Shown piece after piece: positions 1-11,550 of a DNA stretch of 64,000 nucleotides. The stretch is taken from NCBI GenBank assembly GCA_030159075.1, contig BROG01000477.1, positions 248,001 through 312,000 on the forward strand. Direction: 5' to 3'. Within the stretch, counting starts at the first letter, position 1. Every line of letters begins with the position of its first letter. Below the pieces are notes generated by a model. That model was not told the DNA's origin. It was given only the letters and a program-made list of their open reading frames with translations, and made no database searches. The DNA is from Atrina japonica (Eukaryota > Mollusca > Bivalvia > Pterioida > Pinnidae). The translations under genes and the position numbers were made by a program.

Positions 1-813
1 TGTGTGAATGTCCGTGGTCCTGTCTTTGCGTTTGTCTGTACGTGTCATGTATGGCATTGATTTCCGCTTTCATGCTATTCTTCAGCTCTGTTAAGTGTGA
101 CGATAGCATGGTACAGAGGTTGGTAACTTCTGGATCTTTTGTTTGTACATGGTCTGGCAGGTCCGTGCTCATTTCGAGTTTAGCCTGAGACACGGCTTTC
201 CGTAACTCTTGAAATGTCAACGGTTCCTTTGCTAGTACTTTACCCTTTATCTTAGGGAGCAGTCCCGCTGCCGTTGCTTGAACCTTGTAATGCTCATCAA
301 TGGAATGCCCTAGACCCATGGTTTCAGCTCTCTCGATGTAAACATCTGTCGGTTCTTCGACCTGTTGTCGAATGCCCATAAGCGGCATTCCATATGTTTT
401 CGGCTGGAACCTCTCTCTTAGTAGTTTTTTGAAGTCTGTGACTGATGTACATGGTGGCTGCAAAGTTTGGTACCAGCACTGCCATCTAAAGCACATGGCA
501 ACAGGTCCAGCACTTGTTTGTCTGTGTATTTATTGAATTTCTGCCATGCTTCTAGTTTCGACAGCCAGATAACAGGAGCCTCATAGCCATTGAACTTTGG
601 TAAGAATGACAGTGCCATGGCAAAATCTGACAGCTGTTCTTGGGTTTCTTCTAAATCTGTGTTAGTGCTTGTGCTAGCTTGCATCTGAGGTGTGGAGACT
701 GTGTCGGTTTCTTGACTTTCTGAAGTCTCTGTGGTGCTTGAATGGCTTCTGGTCTGGATTTTGTAGTTCCAAGGTTGGTGTTTTTTCATCTGCCTGTTTT
801 GGTTCTCCACCAA
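1..813 (-). pseudogene. Gag-like ORF of an LTR retrotransposon, frameshifted, runs off the window
   Basis: The frame starting at 813 has a Ser/Thr/Gln-rich N-terminus, then a block typical of Ty3-type capsids: a PKFNGYEAPVIWLSKLE-like segment followed by DKQVLDLLPCALDGSAG. It hits a stop at 418-420. From about 465 down to position 1 a different frame stays open and continues the same kind of protein (RERFQPKTYGMPLMGIRQQ, then DVYIERAE and QELRKAVSQAKLE). The capsid-like domain is therefore split by a single small indel near 465. This could be a decayed copy or a sequencing error. A programmed frameshift inside the capsid region would be unusual. The C-terminal zinc-knuckle and pol are outside the window. 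Confidence 0.5.
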
Positions 814-988
814 TTTATCACCGAGCTGTGGTGATAAAGAATTGTATCTGTGGTCCTTGAACGTAATCTGAAATGTGGACAGGAGACGATATGAAGTTTT
901 ACGTCTTTATTGTTTGAAGTCCGATGCAGAAGTCATCGGGCTTTGGCGGATAGCGTCCCCTGTCCAGTCAACGCGCATTGTTTGTCAA
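1..988 (-). mobile_element. 5' part of a Ty3-like LTR retrotransposon, antisense in the presumed SPTLC2 intron
   Basis: Reading the minus strand from about 988 downwards there is an LTR/leader-like stretch. It starts near TGTTGACAAACAATGCGC (about 988), has a polyadenylation-like AATAAA near 910, and leads to a TTGGTGGAG stretch near 815 where a primer-binding site would be expected. A gag-like reading frame follows and runs off the window at position 1. The element lies antisense to the SPTLC2 exons downstream, so it is probably intronic. No second LTR, protease or reverse transcriptase is in the window, and the LTR limits and target duplication could not be confirmed. It could also be a fragment rather than a full element. 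Confidence 0.5.
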
Positions 989-989
989 C

Positions 990-1664
990 AAAAAGGATTA
1001 AAATGTGAGAAAAGCCATTACCTGAGTAAATGACATCAAAAAGAAAAATGTTCTTGTAGTATTACCTATTTACTTAGAGGAAACGGCAAATGGAATAGGT
1101 AGAAGTTAGTTTATCTAACAAATAGATTTCAGCACTTCGGCTTCATTGACACTAATTCAGTAATTGTTATTTTTTTACTAAGAAGGAAATTGTCACTAAG
1201 ACTAAGTTCTAGGTATTGTACTAAAAGATTTACTTGGCGAAAGAAATGTGACTTAAGCTTGAGTAAATACAAATATAACACTAAAAGAATAAAACCTTAA
1301 TAGAATTTGTGAGAACGTATCTCTAAATTTGGAAAATAAGTTTTTGTATAGAACTTCAGTGAAATATAAAAATAAATTTGTTAATTATATGTAATAAGAA
1401 TTATGATATTCACTGACATTGGAATATGAAATTGTTTATGAAATTTCCCAAAAACAGTTTTTATAAAAATTAAAATTAATAAATATATGTCATGTAATAT
1501 GACCCGTGATACTTCTTCATCCATGGCACCTAATCTCATTTGTAGATTTTCCGGGGGTCAATGGTTTTTTTTACGATATTCACTGTTATATGCTTGTATA
1601 TTGTTTCAAACTATGTAAATGTATAATATATATGTTTCTGAATTGCTGGGTTTGTTTTTATCAG
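990..1664. other. Intron sequence upstream of the first visible SPTLC2 exon
   Basis: This is AT-rich sequence with no reading frame that I can support. It ends in a polypyrimidine/AG acceptor (gtttttatcag) at 1654-1664 in front of the first SPTLC2 exon. I see no recognisable repeat here. Confidence 0.5.
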
Positions 1665-1800
1665 GCTTAACACGAATTGAGCAGTTGCGTTCCAACACTT
1701 TGTACTTCCGACGACGACTACATGAGATGGGTTTTATTGTATATGGTTGTGAAGATTCTCCAGTCGTGCCATTATTAATGTTTTCAATAGCTAAATCTGT
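1665..1800 (+). CDS. SPTLC2: SPTLC2 antepenultimate coding exon
   Basis: Acceptor tttttatcag at 1655-1664, donor GTGAGT at 1801. The exon encodes the [10 protein letters not shown] and EDSPVVPLL blocks. It starts in phase with one base taken from the previous exon outside the window, and ends two bases into a Val codon. Confidence 0.88.
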
Positions 1801-4800
1801 GTGAGTATTACCATTTGGAGATCCATTCTTATAACAAGTTCTTATGAATTCTCACAGAAAATTACCAGGATCATTTTTGATCTATTATAGCCGAATACAA
1901 AATTTTCAAGATAATCTAAAGAAATTTGACATTTTGATAAAAGTGTAAAACATTAAAACTTCACGCACCTGTTTCAAAGAATCAATGACCGTTGAATATT
2001 GAGGACATTATTAATCATAGTTTAGGAATAAATATACAGGTGCTGCATTATAAAAGATTAATCGTAGTACTGACAGAAATAACTTAGGGTTATGAGCTGC
2101 CTTTCGAAAGTCGTGAAGATAAGGCCTGCTTTGGCCAAAGTCCTTATTCTTTATAAAATGGTCATAAGCGTCGTCGTCAGCCGTAAGACCAAATATAAGA
2201 CCTACGGCCTTTAGTAAACTGGGCTCGAAGTCACAAAATTTACTCAGTATTAAAGCTCAACTAACTTTTCAGGATTTTAAGTGTAAAACACGCTAAAATT
2301 ATTTTGTAACTAGACAAGTTTGTATATTGACGGCATACCATTGCAAATAATGATAAAAAATATTGCTCATTTGAAGAAAACTTAAATATTTACAATATAC
2401 AGTAAAACGTCGTTATACTGCCGCCATTTCTTTAGCCAAATTTTGGCATTATAAAGGAGATTGGTTGCGGAAAACCTTAAATATTATAAACATAATACCA
2501 AAGTTATATTGCTCAAGACGATATCGTTTCTGTCAATTAGACTTCATCAGTTGAGCTCCAATTTGAAAAGTATCTGTATTTTCTAAAGATAAAGTGGTAT
2601 CGTACGAGGCCAAATAATATCTCTAAAAGTATAGCCGAAATCCGTCTAAGAGTAACCACTGTAAAAATGACTATCTTAGCTTTAGACAATTTTCGAATTT
2701 AAATAGTGTTAACAGTGCCAAATATTACTTTAGTATAAGATGAACAGCTGGTACCGAAATACCAGGTACTAGGTTTATGTATACCCTCGGGGACTCAAAC
2801 TCAAAGTGGCAACGACCTAGTGGTTATAAATATTATAAACATAATACCAAATGAAATTATAGGAAAAATTGGAAAAGAGGACTTTCAAAAAAACTGGCGT
2901 TACACGAGTTGGCAAATGAAACGGGGCATTATAAAGAGATTTTACTGTACATGTAAATAATGAAAAATAATAATATGTTACCTAATCACTCAAACCTAAA
3001 AGTTTTACAAACGATTATATAGTCAAAACAATGAAATAAAAGTTGAGCTCGAGTATCGAGCAGATTTGGTGACTTCTAACGTTGGTAACCTAATTATTAC
3101 TTAATAGTTTTTTTTAATTTTTCAGTGCCTTTTCTAGATTATGTTTGAGTCGCAATATCGGAGTAGTTGTTGTAGGTTATCCCGCTACACCGATAACAAA
3201 ATGCCGAGCGAGGTTTTGTATGTCTGCATCACACACTAGAGAATACCTAGATAAAGTAAGAATTTTTATTATTATTAAAGTGGCATTAGCTGTGTTTACC
3301 CAAAAAATCGATTTTATTCTAGTTTTACTTCTTGTGCTTGAGTGGGAAAGTCTGCCGGTTTTCTTGCGGAAGGTCGGTGGTCTTTACCTGGGTAACCGGG
3401 GTTTCTCCTCCACCAATTAAAAAATTGGACGCCATCATATGACTGAAAAAATGTTGAGTATGGCGTAAAACAAAAAATCAAAATCAATTCAAATCAAATC
3501 TTGTGCTTGATGTACAATAACAAATAAGAGCTATACAGGATATTCCTACATATTTTATGAAAATAAGGTCAGGCCAAGTGTGGTATTCATATACAAATAT
3601 TAAGGTTGAATTAATCAATTGCAAGTGAATAATTGCCTAACTGGGTTTCCCACGCAATTTTCACAAACAATTATAGGAATATAAAACTTTTTATGCCTGT
3701 GTATATCTCGTTTTTGTTATTGTATATCAACCTAAGTAGTAAAAAGGGGAATAATTTTTTTGAGAAAAACTCGGCTAATGCCCCTTTAATCAGAGACCAC
3801 CATTTAAACTATAAAATATAAAGAGTGTGTTAAGCCGTTTTACCCTAAAAACACATTAGGGCAAGTTCATACCTATTGTGAATGGATCTATAGAATAATG
3901 AAATCTTATTGACAGAAAAGATCCTCTTGAGTATTCCGTTAAGGCTTCCGTTTTGACAAACCTACAATTCTGGTATTATGGTTATATCTACAGCTACTAG
4001 GTTGTTCCTATTCCTAGTGGACCGTTTTGGTCCTCTGTGATATAAATAAACCAATAACTGGACTAGTGATAATTGATATCCTGGCGTTACGAGAATTCGA
4101 CAGTCATATGTTTTCGACAGTCGTTCTTTTTCCAGATCACAAGGCCGGTGCGTCATTGTTGTTGTTGGTTTTTTGTTTGCATGTCAAAATATTGTAATTA
4201 AAATACTTATATATTGGGTAGACTATTGTCAAGACAATAAGTGGTTATCGCCCGCACACAGCGTGTATATCCTTACACTGTCGAAAACCCATAACGCCTG
4301 CATATCGTAATCTTGTCTGCGATTATATGTCGGATCATTCTTTGGACGTAATCCTGTAGTTGGATGTGAGTGTGTTTTATTACCAATATGCCGTAAAAAC
4401 TGTATTCTGATTTTCTCCCACCTACTAGTGATACATTTGTGTATTACATTAGCATCTAATGCCGTAATAATCTTGTAGCTGTGAACTTATGAACAGCGCT
4501 TTAATACATCATATCTTGTCTATACCCTAGGGTATAGTTTTATATGTAAGATAATGAATACAATTCCCTAGTTTTTGGAACTTTCGTTTTGCCTCTTTAT
4601 GTTAGAGCGTTCACCTCTAAACTGCTATACGTTTAGATATATTATTTGGTCTTGTCTGATACCACTTTCTCTTTAGAAAAACTATTTAAAAATAGTAGCT
4701 CATCTGATGAAGTCTAATTAACAGAAACGATCGTTTTGAACATTGTAACTTGGTATTATGTTTATAATATCTAAAAAGGTTGTGATCGTTCTGTTGAAAA

Positions 4801-5903
4801 ACCCTTGGAATAAGAAGTGCAAGTCACGCATCGGATAAGACTTTAAAGCAACCATTAGTGGCACATTAAGAAATATTCACAACGTTGAATAAATCTATTA
4901 CACAGGTAAAATGTATGGCAAGTGACGTCTAGGTGTGACAAAAAACCAAATAACTTACTGTTAAATTCGAGAGCGATTGCGATTCTTTGTATTATTCATT
5001 TTTTATTTTCGATAGATTATATGCACTATTTAATTAATTAGTAGATTATTCATTATTTTAAGGTATACATTGTATAAAAGGTAAATATTCGATGCCTGGT
5101 AAGGTACTATAATGATTATATTTTGTGATAAATAGGTATTTCTCCCACAATTGCCCGTAAATCACAATGACTAACCGTAAAAAGATAAACCTATCTTTCC
5201 TTCCCTCTGGAAAGACAGCTCACACGCGCTTTGACGTCAAAGACGCTCTTTCTAATTTTTTAACTTTGAACGTAGTTTTATTAACTTTTGCCCTGTTTTT
5301 AAGACTGGAAATGTGGGGAAAAAGAATCTTCCATAATTGTTTGTTGTGGACAGGGAAATCTAAAAATCCTCGGGAAAGAACATGACAATTCAGAACTTGG
5401 CAAAGCCTCGTTCTGGATAGCCATGTTCTTTCCCTCTGATTTTAAGATTTCCCTGTCCACAACAAACAATCATGGAAGATTCTATTAGTCCCATGTACAG
5501 ATATAAGGGACCAATTATCACAGGGGGAATAACTCTTGCGCATTACTGTTATTATGAATTTATACTTGTCAAAACACTAATAAACGAGTTAAACTCAATC
5601 ATATAAACCGTAAAAACATACTTATTGTAAATGTTGATACTGTTATAATCATTCACAAATATTTTATTGATATAAAATATAAGACTTTCTTCTATAGAAA
5701 ATTTCTTTTTAAGGATATTGAGATAAACTTCATTTTATTTTTTTTCCTTAGAATTTTCAGATTGCAACAAAATTATCTGAATTTAAAAAAAATCACTTGC
5801 ACAATGGACACCTTGATCTATTTGATACTATTTTCAGGCATTAAAAGTAATTGATGAAATTGGCGATGAGCTTGGGATAAAATTATCAAAACGGAAAAGA
5901 TGA
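1665..5903 (+). CDS. SPTLC2: Serine palmitoyltransferase subunit 2, C-terminal end (3 exons, 5'-partial)
   Basis: SPT subunit 2 is the PLP-dependent catalytic partner in the ER enzyme that condenses L-serine with palmitoyl-CoA, the first step of sphingolipid synthesis. Three coding exons are visible: 1665-1800, 3126-3255 and 5838-5903. All have GT-AG borders and agreeing phases. Joined, they give about 110 residues that follow the SPTLC2 C-terminus: [59 protein letters not shown], then [13 protein letters not shown]. The catalytic PLP-lysine region lies in exons left of the window. The protein ends shortly after the conserved helix with a basic KLSKRKR tail, shorter than the vertebrate tail as I recall it. 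Introns 1801-3125 and 3256-5837 are filled with MITEs. The paralogue SPTLC3 is the main alternative name; invertebrates usually have one such gene. Confidence 0.9.
1801..2220 (+). other. SPTLC2 intron, unique-looking part
   Basis: AT-rich intron sequence between the donor at 1801 and the start of the MITE at about 2221. I see no coding signal or recognisable repeat. Confidence 0.45.
2221..3077. mobile_element. MITE with AAGTCACMAAATTTACTC termini, interrupted by a second MITE
   Basis: The left end (gaagtcacaaaatttactca..., 2227 on) and right end (...gcagatttggtgacttc, to 3076) are inverted copies of each other, and both continue into 'aagctcaac'. Related elements are at 46327-46723 and 58121-58505, with a partial copy at 62088-62405. 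Those run to only about 390 bp. This copy is longer because a different MITE sits inside it at 2400-2947. Confidence 0.6.
2400..2947. mobile_element. TA-flanked MITE with CAGTAAAAC.../...TTTTACTG termini (nested)
   Basis: The element starts CAGTAAAACGTCGTTATA and ends TATAAAGAGATTTTACTG. It is flanked on both sides by TA (2398-2399 and 2948-2949), as in pogo/Tc1-mariner-type insertions. It interrupts the 2221-3077 element. A short relative is at 12732-12904. Internal sequence around 2500-2640 recurs in inverted orientation at about 4640-4770. Confidence 0.65.
3126..3255 (+). CDS. SPTLC2: SPTLC2 penultimate coding exon
   Basis: Acceptor tttttcag ending at 3125, donor GTAAGA at 3256. It encodes [19 protein letters not shown] and the following [16 protein letters not shown] block, which is strongly conserved in SPT subunit 2. 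The first base completes a codon begun in the previous exon, and the exon ends in phase 0. Confidence 0.9.
3345..3475 (+). repeat. Partial copy of SINE family 2
   Basis: The stretch 'cttgcggaaggtcggtggtctttacctgg' onward to 'gttgagtatggcgtaaaaca' matches the body of the complete SINE-2 copy at 24410-24652. Confidence 0.5.
3560..3805 (+). repeat. Interspersed repeat (3 copies in the window)
   Basis: The segment around 'tttttatgcctgtgtatat', 'ttgttattgtatatcaa', 'gtagtaaaa' and 'taatgcccctttaa' recurs in the same order at 25550-25695 and at 58730-59003. It looks like one dispersed element family. I could not assign it to a known class. Confidence 0.5.
3840..5320. other. SPTLC2 intron with decayed repeats
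   Basis: There is no credible coding sequence. Part of it (about 4640-4770) is an inverted relative of the interior of the 2400-2947 MITE. The short frames at 3962-4156 and 5167-5385 have no recognisable protein content. Confidence 0.4.
5323..5483. repeat. Long inverted repeat / hairpin
   Basis: The left arm 5323-5394 (starting agaatcttccataattgt, ending gggaaagaacatg) is the near-perfect inverse of the right arm 5422-5483 (catgttctttccctc ... catggaagattct). The loop is about 27 bases. It lies in the last SPTLC2 intron and could be a palindromic MITE remnant. Confidence 0.75.
5838..5903 (+). CDS. SPTLC2: SPTLC2 last coding exon with stop
   Basis: Acceptor tactattttcag ends at 5837. The exon encodes [21 protein letters not shown] and a TGA at 5901-5903. 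An AATAAA occurs at 6068-6073 but lies inside the next repeat, so it is only a possible polyadenylation signal. Confidence 0.9.
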   Translation, partial: ALKVIDEIGDELGIKLSKRKR

Positions 5904-6016
5904 TTTCTCTTCAGACGTAAGTTGCAATGTCTTTTGAATTTGGAACGTGAGATTTCTTGTTTGATAATTGTTCTTAAACCATCTTTATAGATTATGACCG
6001 GGGGTGGGAGGCTTAA

Positions 6017-6151
6017 CAGTGGAACCTCGCTTAGGAGACCACTTTGCATCAAAAACCGTCTTTTCTTAATAAATATTATCCATCACTTAAGAGTGCCCCT
6101 CACTAATCAGACCACATTCTGTCAGGTGGGCTTGATATCACGGTACCTCTG
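6017..6151. mobile_element. Short CAGTGGAACCT-type MITE copy
   Basis: Begins CAGTGGAACCTCGCTTAGGA with 'gaccac' following, and ends near 'cctctgta'. It shares the CAGTGGAACCT...GAGACCAC start with the elements at 55837 and 61800. The ends are degenerate. Confidence 0.45.
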
Positions 6152-7810
6152 TATACTAATGGGAGATGAAACACAAATATAGTGATCCAAAGCCAAAAAA
6201 CACGTGCAGAATTATGATGGCAAGTTCGTTAACAAATTTTATCATACCACAATGGGTGTATACACATGGCTTTCTGCTATTTACAATTAATCTGAATTAT
6301 ATTCAATCATGGTACGGCTGACGAAGTTTAGATGGGTCAGGCTATTGCAATGCTAATGCATGGTCAAAGGCAAAAATAGGTGCTATGCAGTTTGGTATAA
6401 ATATTCCACCACTGAACGTCTTGTCTGTTGTCCGAGAGAAACTGAAGGCTTGCCGACCGACCGCTTAAGGGGCATTCGCGCATAGCAATGAAACGTTGAA
6501 ACAATGAAACTGCAATTAATATAATGGTAGGCAATCATATTTGCCACATTCACCCAAAAAACTAAGAAGCCGATTGTGCAAGTTTGGTCTGTGAGCTCAT
6601 CAATCTTACGTTTGTGTTACCTGTAGTGTGCATCATGTGGCTTGGCTGGTGGTACAAGGTCATAGAAAAAATCAGATGAGGCAATGGAGACAGGTCTTTT
6701 TTCCAGATGAGTCACGTTTCACATTTTTTTTCATCAAGACCATCGAAGTGGTGGAGAACGCTTCGCAAATGCTTGCAATTTTGAGTTGGATAGGTTTGGG
6801 GTGGCTCTCTTATGGTCTAGGGAGGGACATCATAGGGTAAAGTCGACTTTGATCGTGGTACCCGGAAATTTAACCAGCGTAAAATCTGTGTGTAACTATT
6901 TATAATATCTACTTCACATAGTTCCAACATTTCATGTGCAAGTGTTACAATGAGCTCATAAACGCAGATAAAATTTGTTTAAATTTAATGGTGCCTAAGC
7001 ACATAAGTGTTAAATATTTCATATGATTGTACATCTTAAGATATCCTACCTACAAACTATAATATAAAATAAGAGTTCATAAGAATCTATCATTAAAGGT
7101 TAATATATTGTCTTAAATTGCAGGTCCGAGTTATACAGTTGACATATCTTGGAAGAAAAATAATTCCAACAAATGGATATTGTTCTATTTCAGTGTTTTT
7201 TTTTTGTATATAATTTGCAAGACAATGGTGACATTATGAACACAAACAGAAAACAAATCTCAGAGATATTAACTTTACGGAAAAGTGCGAAAGGAAGGAT
7301 TCCTGGAAAATATTGGAAATTCTGACCGAGATATTGAGGGATTTTTCATAGGAAACACTCCCTAAGTTTAAATACACTATGTGGAATTGAAATAAACGTT
7401 GAATTAATTTTTATTAACGAAGATGATGTAACCACCAACCACATCTTAACAACAAGAGGCCGAATGGGACTTAACATCTGAGTGAACTTAACAAAAAACT
7501 CTCAATAAGTTTGTGATATTAATTTGTTTTCTGTTTTATTCTGAAAAAAAATGTATAAATAAATCAGATAAATTAAAAATATTTATTTTTAATGTATCAT
7601 CATGCACATAATTTCACTATGGACTTCAAAACAACACAACCATTTATATTTATTTATACAAACACACAAGGGGATCACAATAAACAATTTCATGTTTGTA
7701 AGTCATGCTTTAATCTTTTTAATGCCTTTCTCAGATTTTCATCTGCAACATCATATTTATAAAATTTTCATAAACAATTCTGATTTTCTTTATTATTAAA
7801 ATGTTTAGTT

Positions 7811-7833
7811 TTATATATATATATATATATATA

Positions 7834-7903
<70 letters not shown>
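7811..7903. repeat. AT microsatellite
   Basis: Nearly pure (TA)n, interrupted twice by TTAA-type breaks. Confidence 0.9.
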
Positions 7904-7908
<5 letters not shown>

Positions 7909-9101
7909 AGCATTCTGAGTATACCGTATTGATGAGGATAAAAATTGATTAGTAAGGCGTATCAATACATGACCTCTACCAGTGAACCCACTATAAAGTG
8001 GATGGTGAGCAATTCCTAAAACTTTAACCAAACAAACATATCAATGCATACAAAAAAATATAGTCCCCTCGGTTTGGAATAATAAATGACACAATGTTGG
8101 AATCATGGCAATGACAGATGCTAAAGTTTTGTTTTGAAAAACTGAACTAAGCCACAAACATTCATTTTGACAGTCTCTGACAGTTCTTTTTAAAACACAA
8201 ACAACAAAAACATCTTAAGCAATGTTTACACTTAAAATGAGAAAAGACACATAAGCGAGTATAGGTCTACCGAGGTAAAACAATACGAGCTATTTTCCAA
8301 AAATGGAGTGTACAGATTACACATATTGCCTTGCATGGATTCCATGCATTATTGTAACTCTAATATTTCTATGCTGACAAGAAGCCTGGCACCCCTGTTT
8401 TGATATAATGTTGACTTATTGTGTTTTGCAAACGTTTGCCAGTTTACCTTGGTAGACCTGAAGGTCCGACCATGATGAACAGTCACATTTTTAAAAACAC
8501 AAGGCAAATTAAATCTTAACGGGGATGATCGGTAAGTTATGACACAAATATATCAGTACAACAGTAGTGGAATCAAAGCAACTCAATGCTGTTTTACCTT
8601 TACACTTCTATTTCTTTTTTTTAAAAATTGATCTTGTTGCCAAACTGTCACTTTACAATGGTAGCTCTGTACAAGCTATTATGTATAATGTAGGCTATAT
8701 AAAAATAACAAAAACACTGGACCATAAGTCTTGATGACCAACATAAAGAATGTTTTTGGGGAAAACATATAACAAAACAGATTAAACATTGCTAAAAAAA
8801 AAATAACTATTTGAGTCTTATGACATGATTACAATGCATATAAAATAAACAAGTGGCCCACTGGGCTTTCAAAATTACTCGAGTATCAAAAGGGAAAAAA
8901 CCAATCTTGTTGACTTCAACAAGAATATACAATGTATATACATATGATTTACAATGTAAGTAGGGGTCTCGGTGGCAGGAATGATATTTGGGACAAGCCA
9001 GGACCACTGGGTAATTATTTGTGAAGATAATATAATCAATTTATAAAAAGACAATAAACCGAGTCAAGTTTTATGGGCAAGTGCCAAATTCTAAATAATT
9101 A

Positions 9102-9286
9102 CAGTCGAATCCACTTATATTGAACCCTGTTACATTAATATCCCACTTAATTTGAATCAATGAAATGATTTTGATTTTCCCAGAAAAATTGCTTTATTAC
9201 TATTATAATTCTGCTTTTTAAAATCTCAATTTAATTGAAAGAAAAATTAATTTCCCCTTCAGTTTCAATATATCCAAGTTCGACTG
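9102..9286. mobile_element. TA-flanked MITE, CAGTCGAATCC.../...AAGTTCGACTG
   Basis: An element of about 185 bp with inverted ends (CAGTCGAATCCACTTATATT against the inverse of AATATATCCAAGTTCGACTG). It is flanked by TA on both sides (9100-9101 and 9287-9288). Confidence 0.7.
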
Positions 9287-10481
9287 TATTCAACTGTAAG
9301 TGCCTCTATTGATGATGTAACATTTTGTTAATTTTAAGATTTACAAGATTGAAAAGTTTGCCTCATCCAAAAAATGAAGAACATTATAATGTCTTTAAAA
9401 ATCTGATGATCAAAATATCATTTAATTATCATTATTAAATATTTAAGTACATGTGTTGACATAATTTTGATGTGAAAAAGGTATTCAGTGACCGAATTGC
9501 TCCACTAACAGAAACAACTTTACTTTAATACTAGTAGCTCCCTGGAGCTTAAATAGCTCACTAGACAAATGTTTGCCCACTTATATGCATCTAGCACCAA
9601 TCACAAATTGTTGTTAAATGGAAACATTTTACCATCAAATGCAAAGCCATTCATAAAAAGTTTAAAATACAATAGCTTTTACAAATACTGCCAAATGCTG
9701 ATCATGACTGGCACATCATGTTCTATTGATATAAAGCATAATACCAAATTTGGTTTAAATTTGAGGAAAAAACAAGTTATTTGATAGAATTTTGCAAACA
9801 GCAGCTATATATATAAAGGAAATAAATACTGTAAAAATCTTATTCATAAAAAATGGCAAATATTTTATTTATTACATATTTATTTCTCATAAAACAAGAA
9901 AAAGTACATGTAGTCCCAAAATTTGAAAAGTATTTCAGTTTACATTGATTCAGCATGGAGTGTTTTTTTTCACACTGTGAAAAATAACAAATTTATTTAA
10001 TTGACAAATCCTTATATTTCACTACCAAAAATGTAATAAAACGTTATGCCCTAACCCCAATCTTCAATCTCTTGGGTATAAAATAGGTCACATGATGTTA
10101 AATACCATGCTTAACCATTTGATGAAAGTTACTGATTTGATTAAACTTGTGTTTTATTAAATGTAGACTGCATTATACATCCTAAATTTCAATTTGTATA
10201 TACTTTGCTTATGAAAATTACATGAAACTGCTCCCTAGCAGAAGAAGCTAAATGCTTATAAGTACAAGTTTTATAACTCTAGAACTCCAAAATAAACATT
10301 GGATTGTTAAGTCTAGAATTTTGAAAATATCAAAACTGCTTTATGACACTGTTGAGAAAATTGACATAGACAGGTCAAAGGTCAAGTTGGTTATCATTTT
10401 CTTGAAAAATTCTGATCAGGTAGCATGCTGTTGTATTCGTAGTAAGAGTGACTTAGGTGACTTAAGAACAATCATTACCCA

Positions 10482-10599
10482 TTTAGGTGGGTACTATGCA
10501 TTCATAGTGTTGGTTTGGGGAGCAATGATGCCTGAGTGGCAATGAAAGTACTATTCTGCTGCCCAAAGCAACACTATGAGAGCATAGTACTCACCTAAA
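10482..10599. repeat. Stem-loop with 38-nt arms
   Basis: Arm 10482-10519 (tttaggtgggtactatgc..., ending ttggtttggg) pairs with arm 10562-10599 (cccaaagcaacactatgag..., ending ctcacctaaa). There are about four mismatches over 38 positions and a 42-base loop. The size is within the range of a metazoan pre-miRNA, but a palindromic MITE is equally possible. Confidence 0.7.
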
Positions 10600-10961
10600 C
10601 AGGCATTTATAGTTTTAGTACATCATATGACATAAACTGAAATACTAGCCAATGCTATTTGCTTGTCCTCTACCACCATCTATAGTACATTACAGGTCCT
10701 CAAACAAAAGTCCTTAAAACATGTAACAATACTGACAATGAATATACATCTAAATGAATAAAGCACAACTGAAAAATATTACACAAAAAATACTGCAATT
10801 GAGTTGCTTCTAATCAATGTAACATTTTCTTTTGTTTTTAAAAGTGTAGATTTACATAATAAATCTAAACCTGATTTTGTAATTATTAAAGCAATATACC
10901 ATTCAAAGAAATAAAAAATAGCATGGACCAGGTAATTTTTTTTACAGATTCAAACACAAAG

Positions 10962-10963
<2 letters not shown>

Positions 10964-11041
<78 letters not shown>

Positions 11042-11056
11042 GTGTGTGTGTGTGTT
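10964..11056. repeat. AT microsatellite followed by GTAT/GT run
   Basis: (AT)n from about 10964 to 11031, then gtatgtatgtgtgtgtg. The apparent ORFs over it are artefacts. Confidence 0.9.
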
Positions 11057-11216
11057 AATAAGACACCTCGGGTAATGAGACACAACTAAAAACTGTAAAT
11101 TTCAATGTGCAAGAGACAAAATGCAAGTAACGACAAAGTGTGAGTTGGGATTGTCCAGTAATAAAACTGTTTCCAAGAGTACATGTCTTGGATGCATTTG
11201 AATAAAAGCCAGCAAG

Positions 11217-11264
<48 letters not shown>

Positions 11265-11275
11265 ATTTATATATA
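11217..11275. repeat. AT microsatellite
   Basis: (AT)n with a short gtatgtatattt interruption. Confidence 0.88.
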
Positions 11276-11481
11276 TATAATCTGTTTATGTGAGATGTGT
11301 GTGCATATAGTTGACCTATTGCCAAATGACAGACACATACTCTCTATATGCATTTTTGATGTCATTCAGTTGTTATGTCATTATTGAACAAATGTTTGAC
11401 ATGCTATTTAATTGTGACATTATGATGGAAAAGTATTCCCAAAGTGCTGTGTCAGACCTTTTGTGAATGTCAATTCACATG

Positions 11482-11483
<2 letters not shown>

Positions 11484-11541
<58 letters not shown>

Positions 11542-11550
11542 ATGTGTGTG
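11484..11550. repeat. AT then GT microsatellite
   Basis: (AT)n to about 11524, followed by (GT)n with one TATG break. Confidence 0.88.

Noticed and set aside
10252..10545. 97-codon plus-strand ORF upstream of the 10482 hairpin
   Set aside because: No recognisable domain, no splice context, and it overlaps the hairpin arm.
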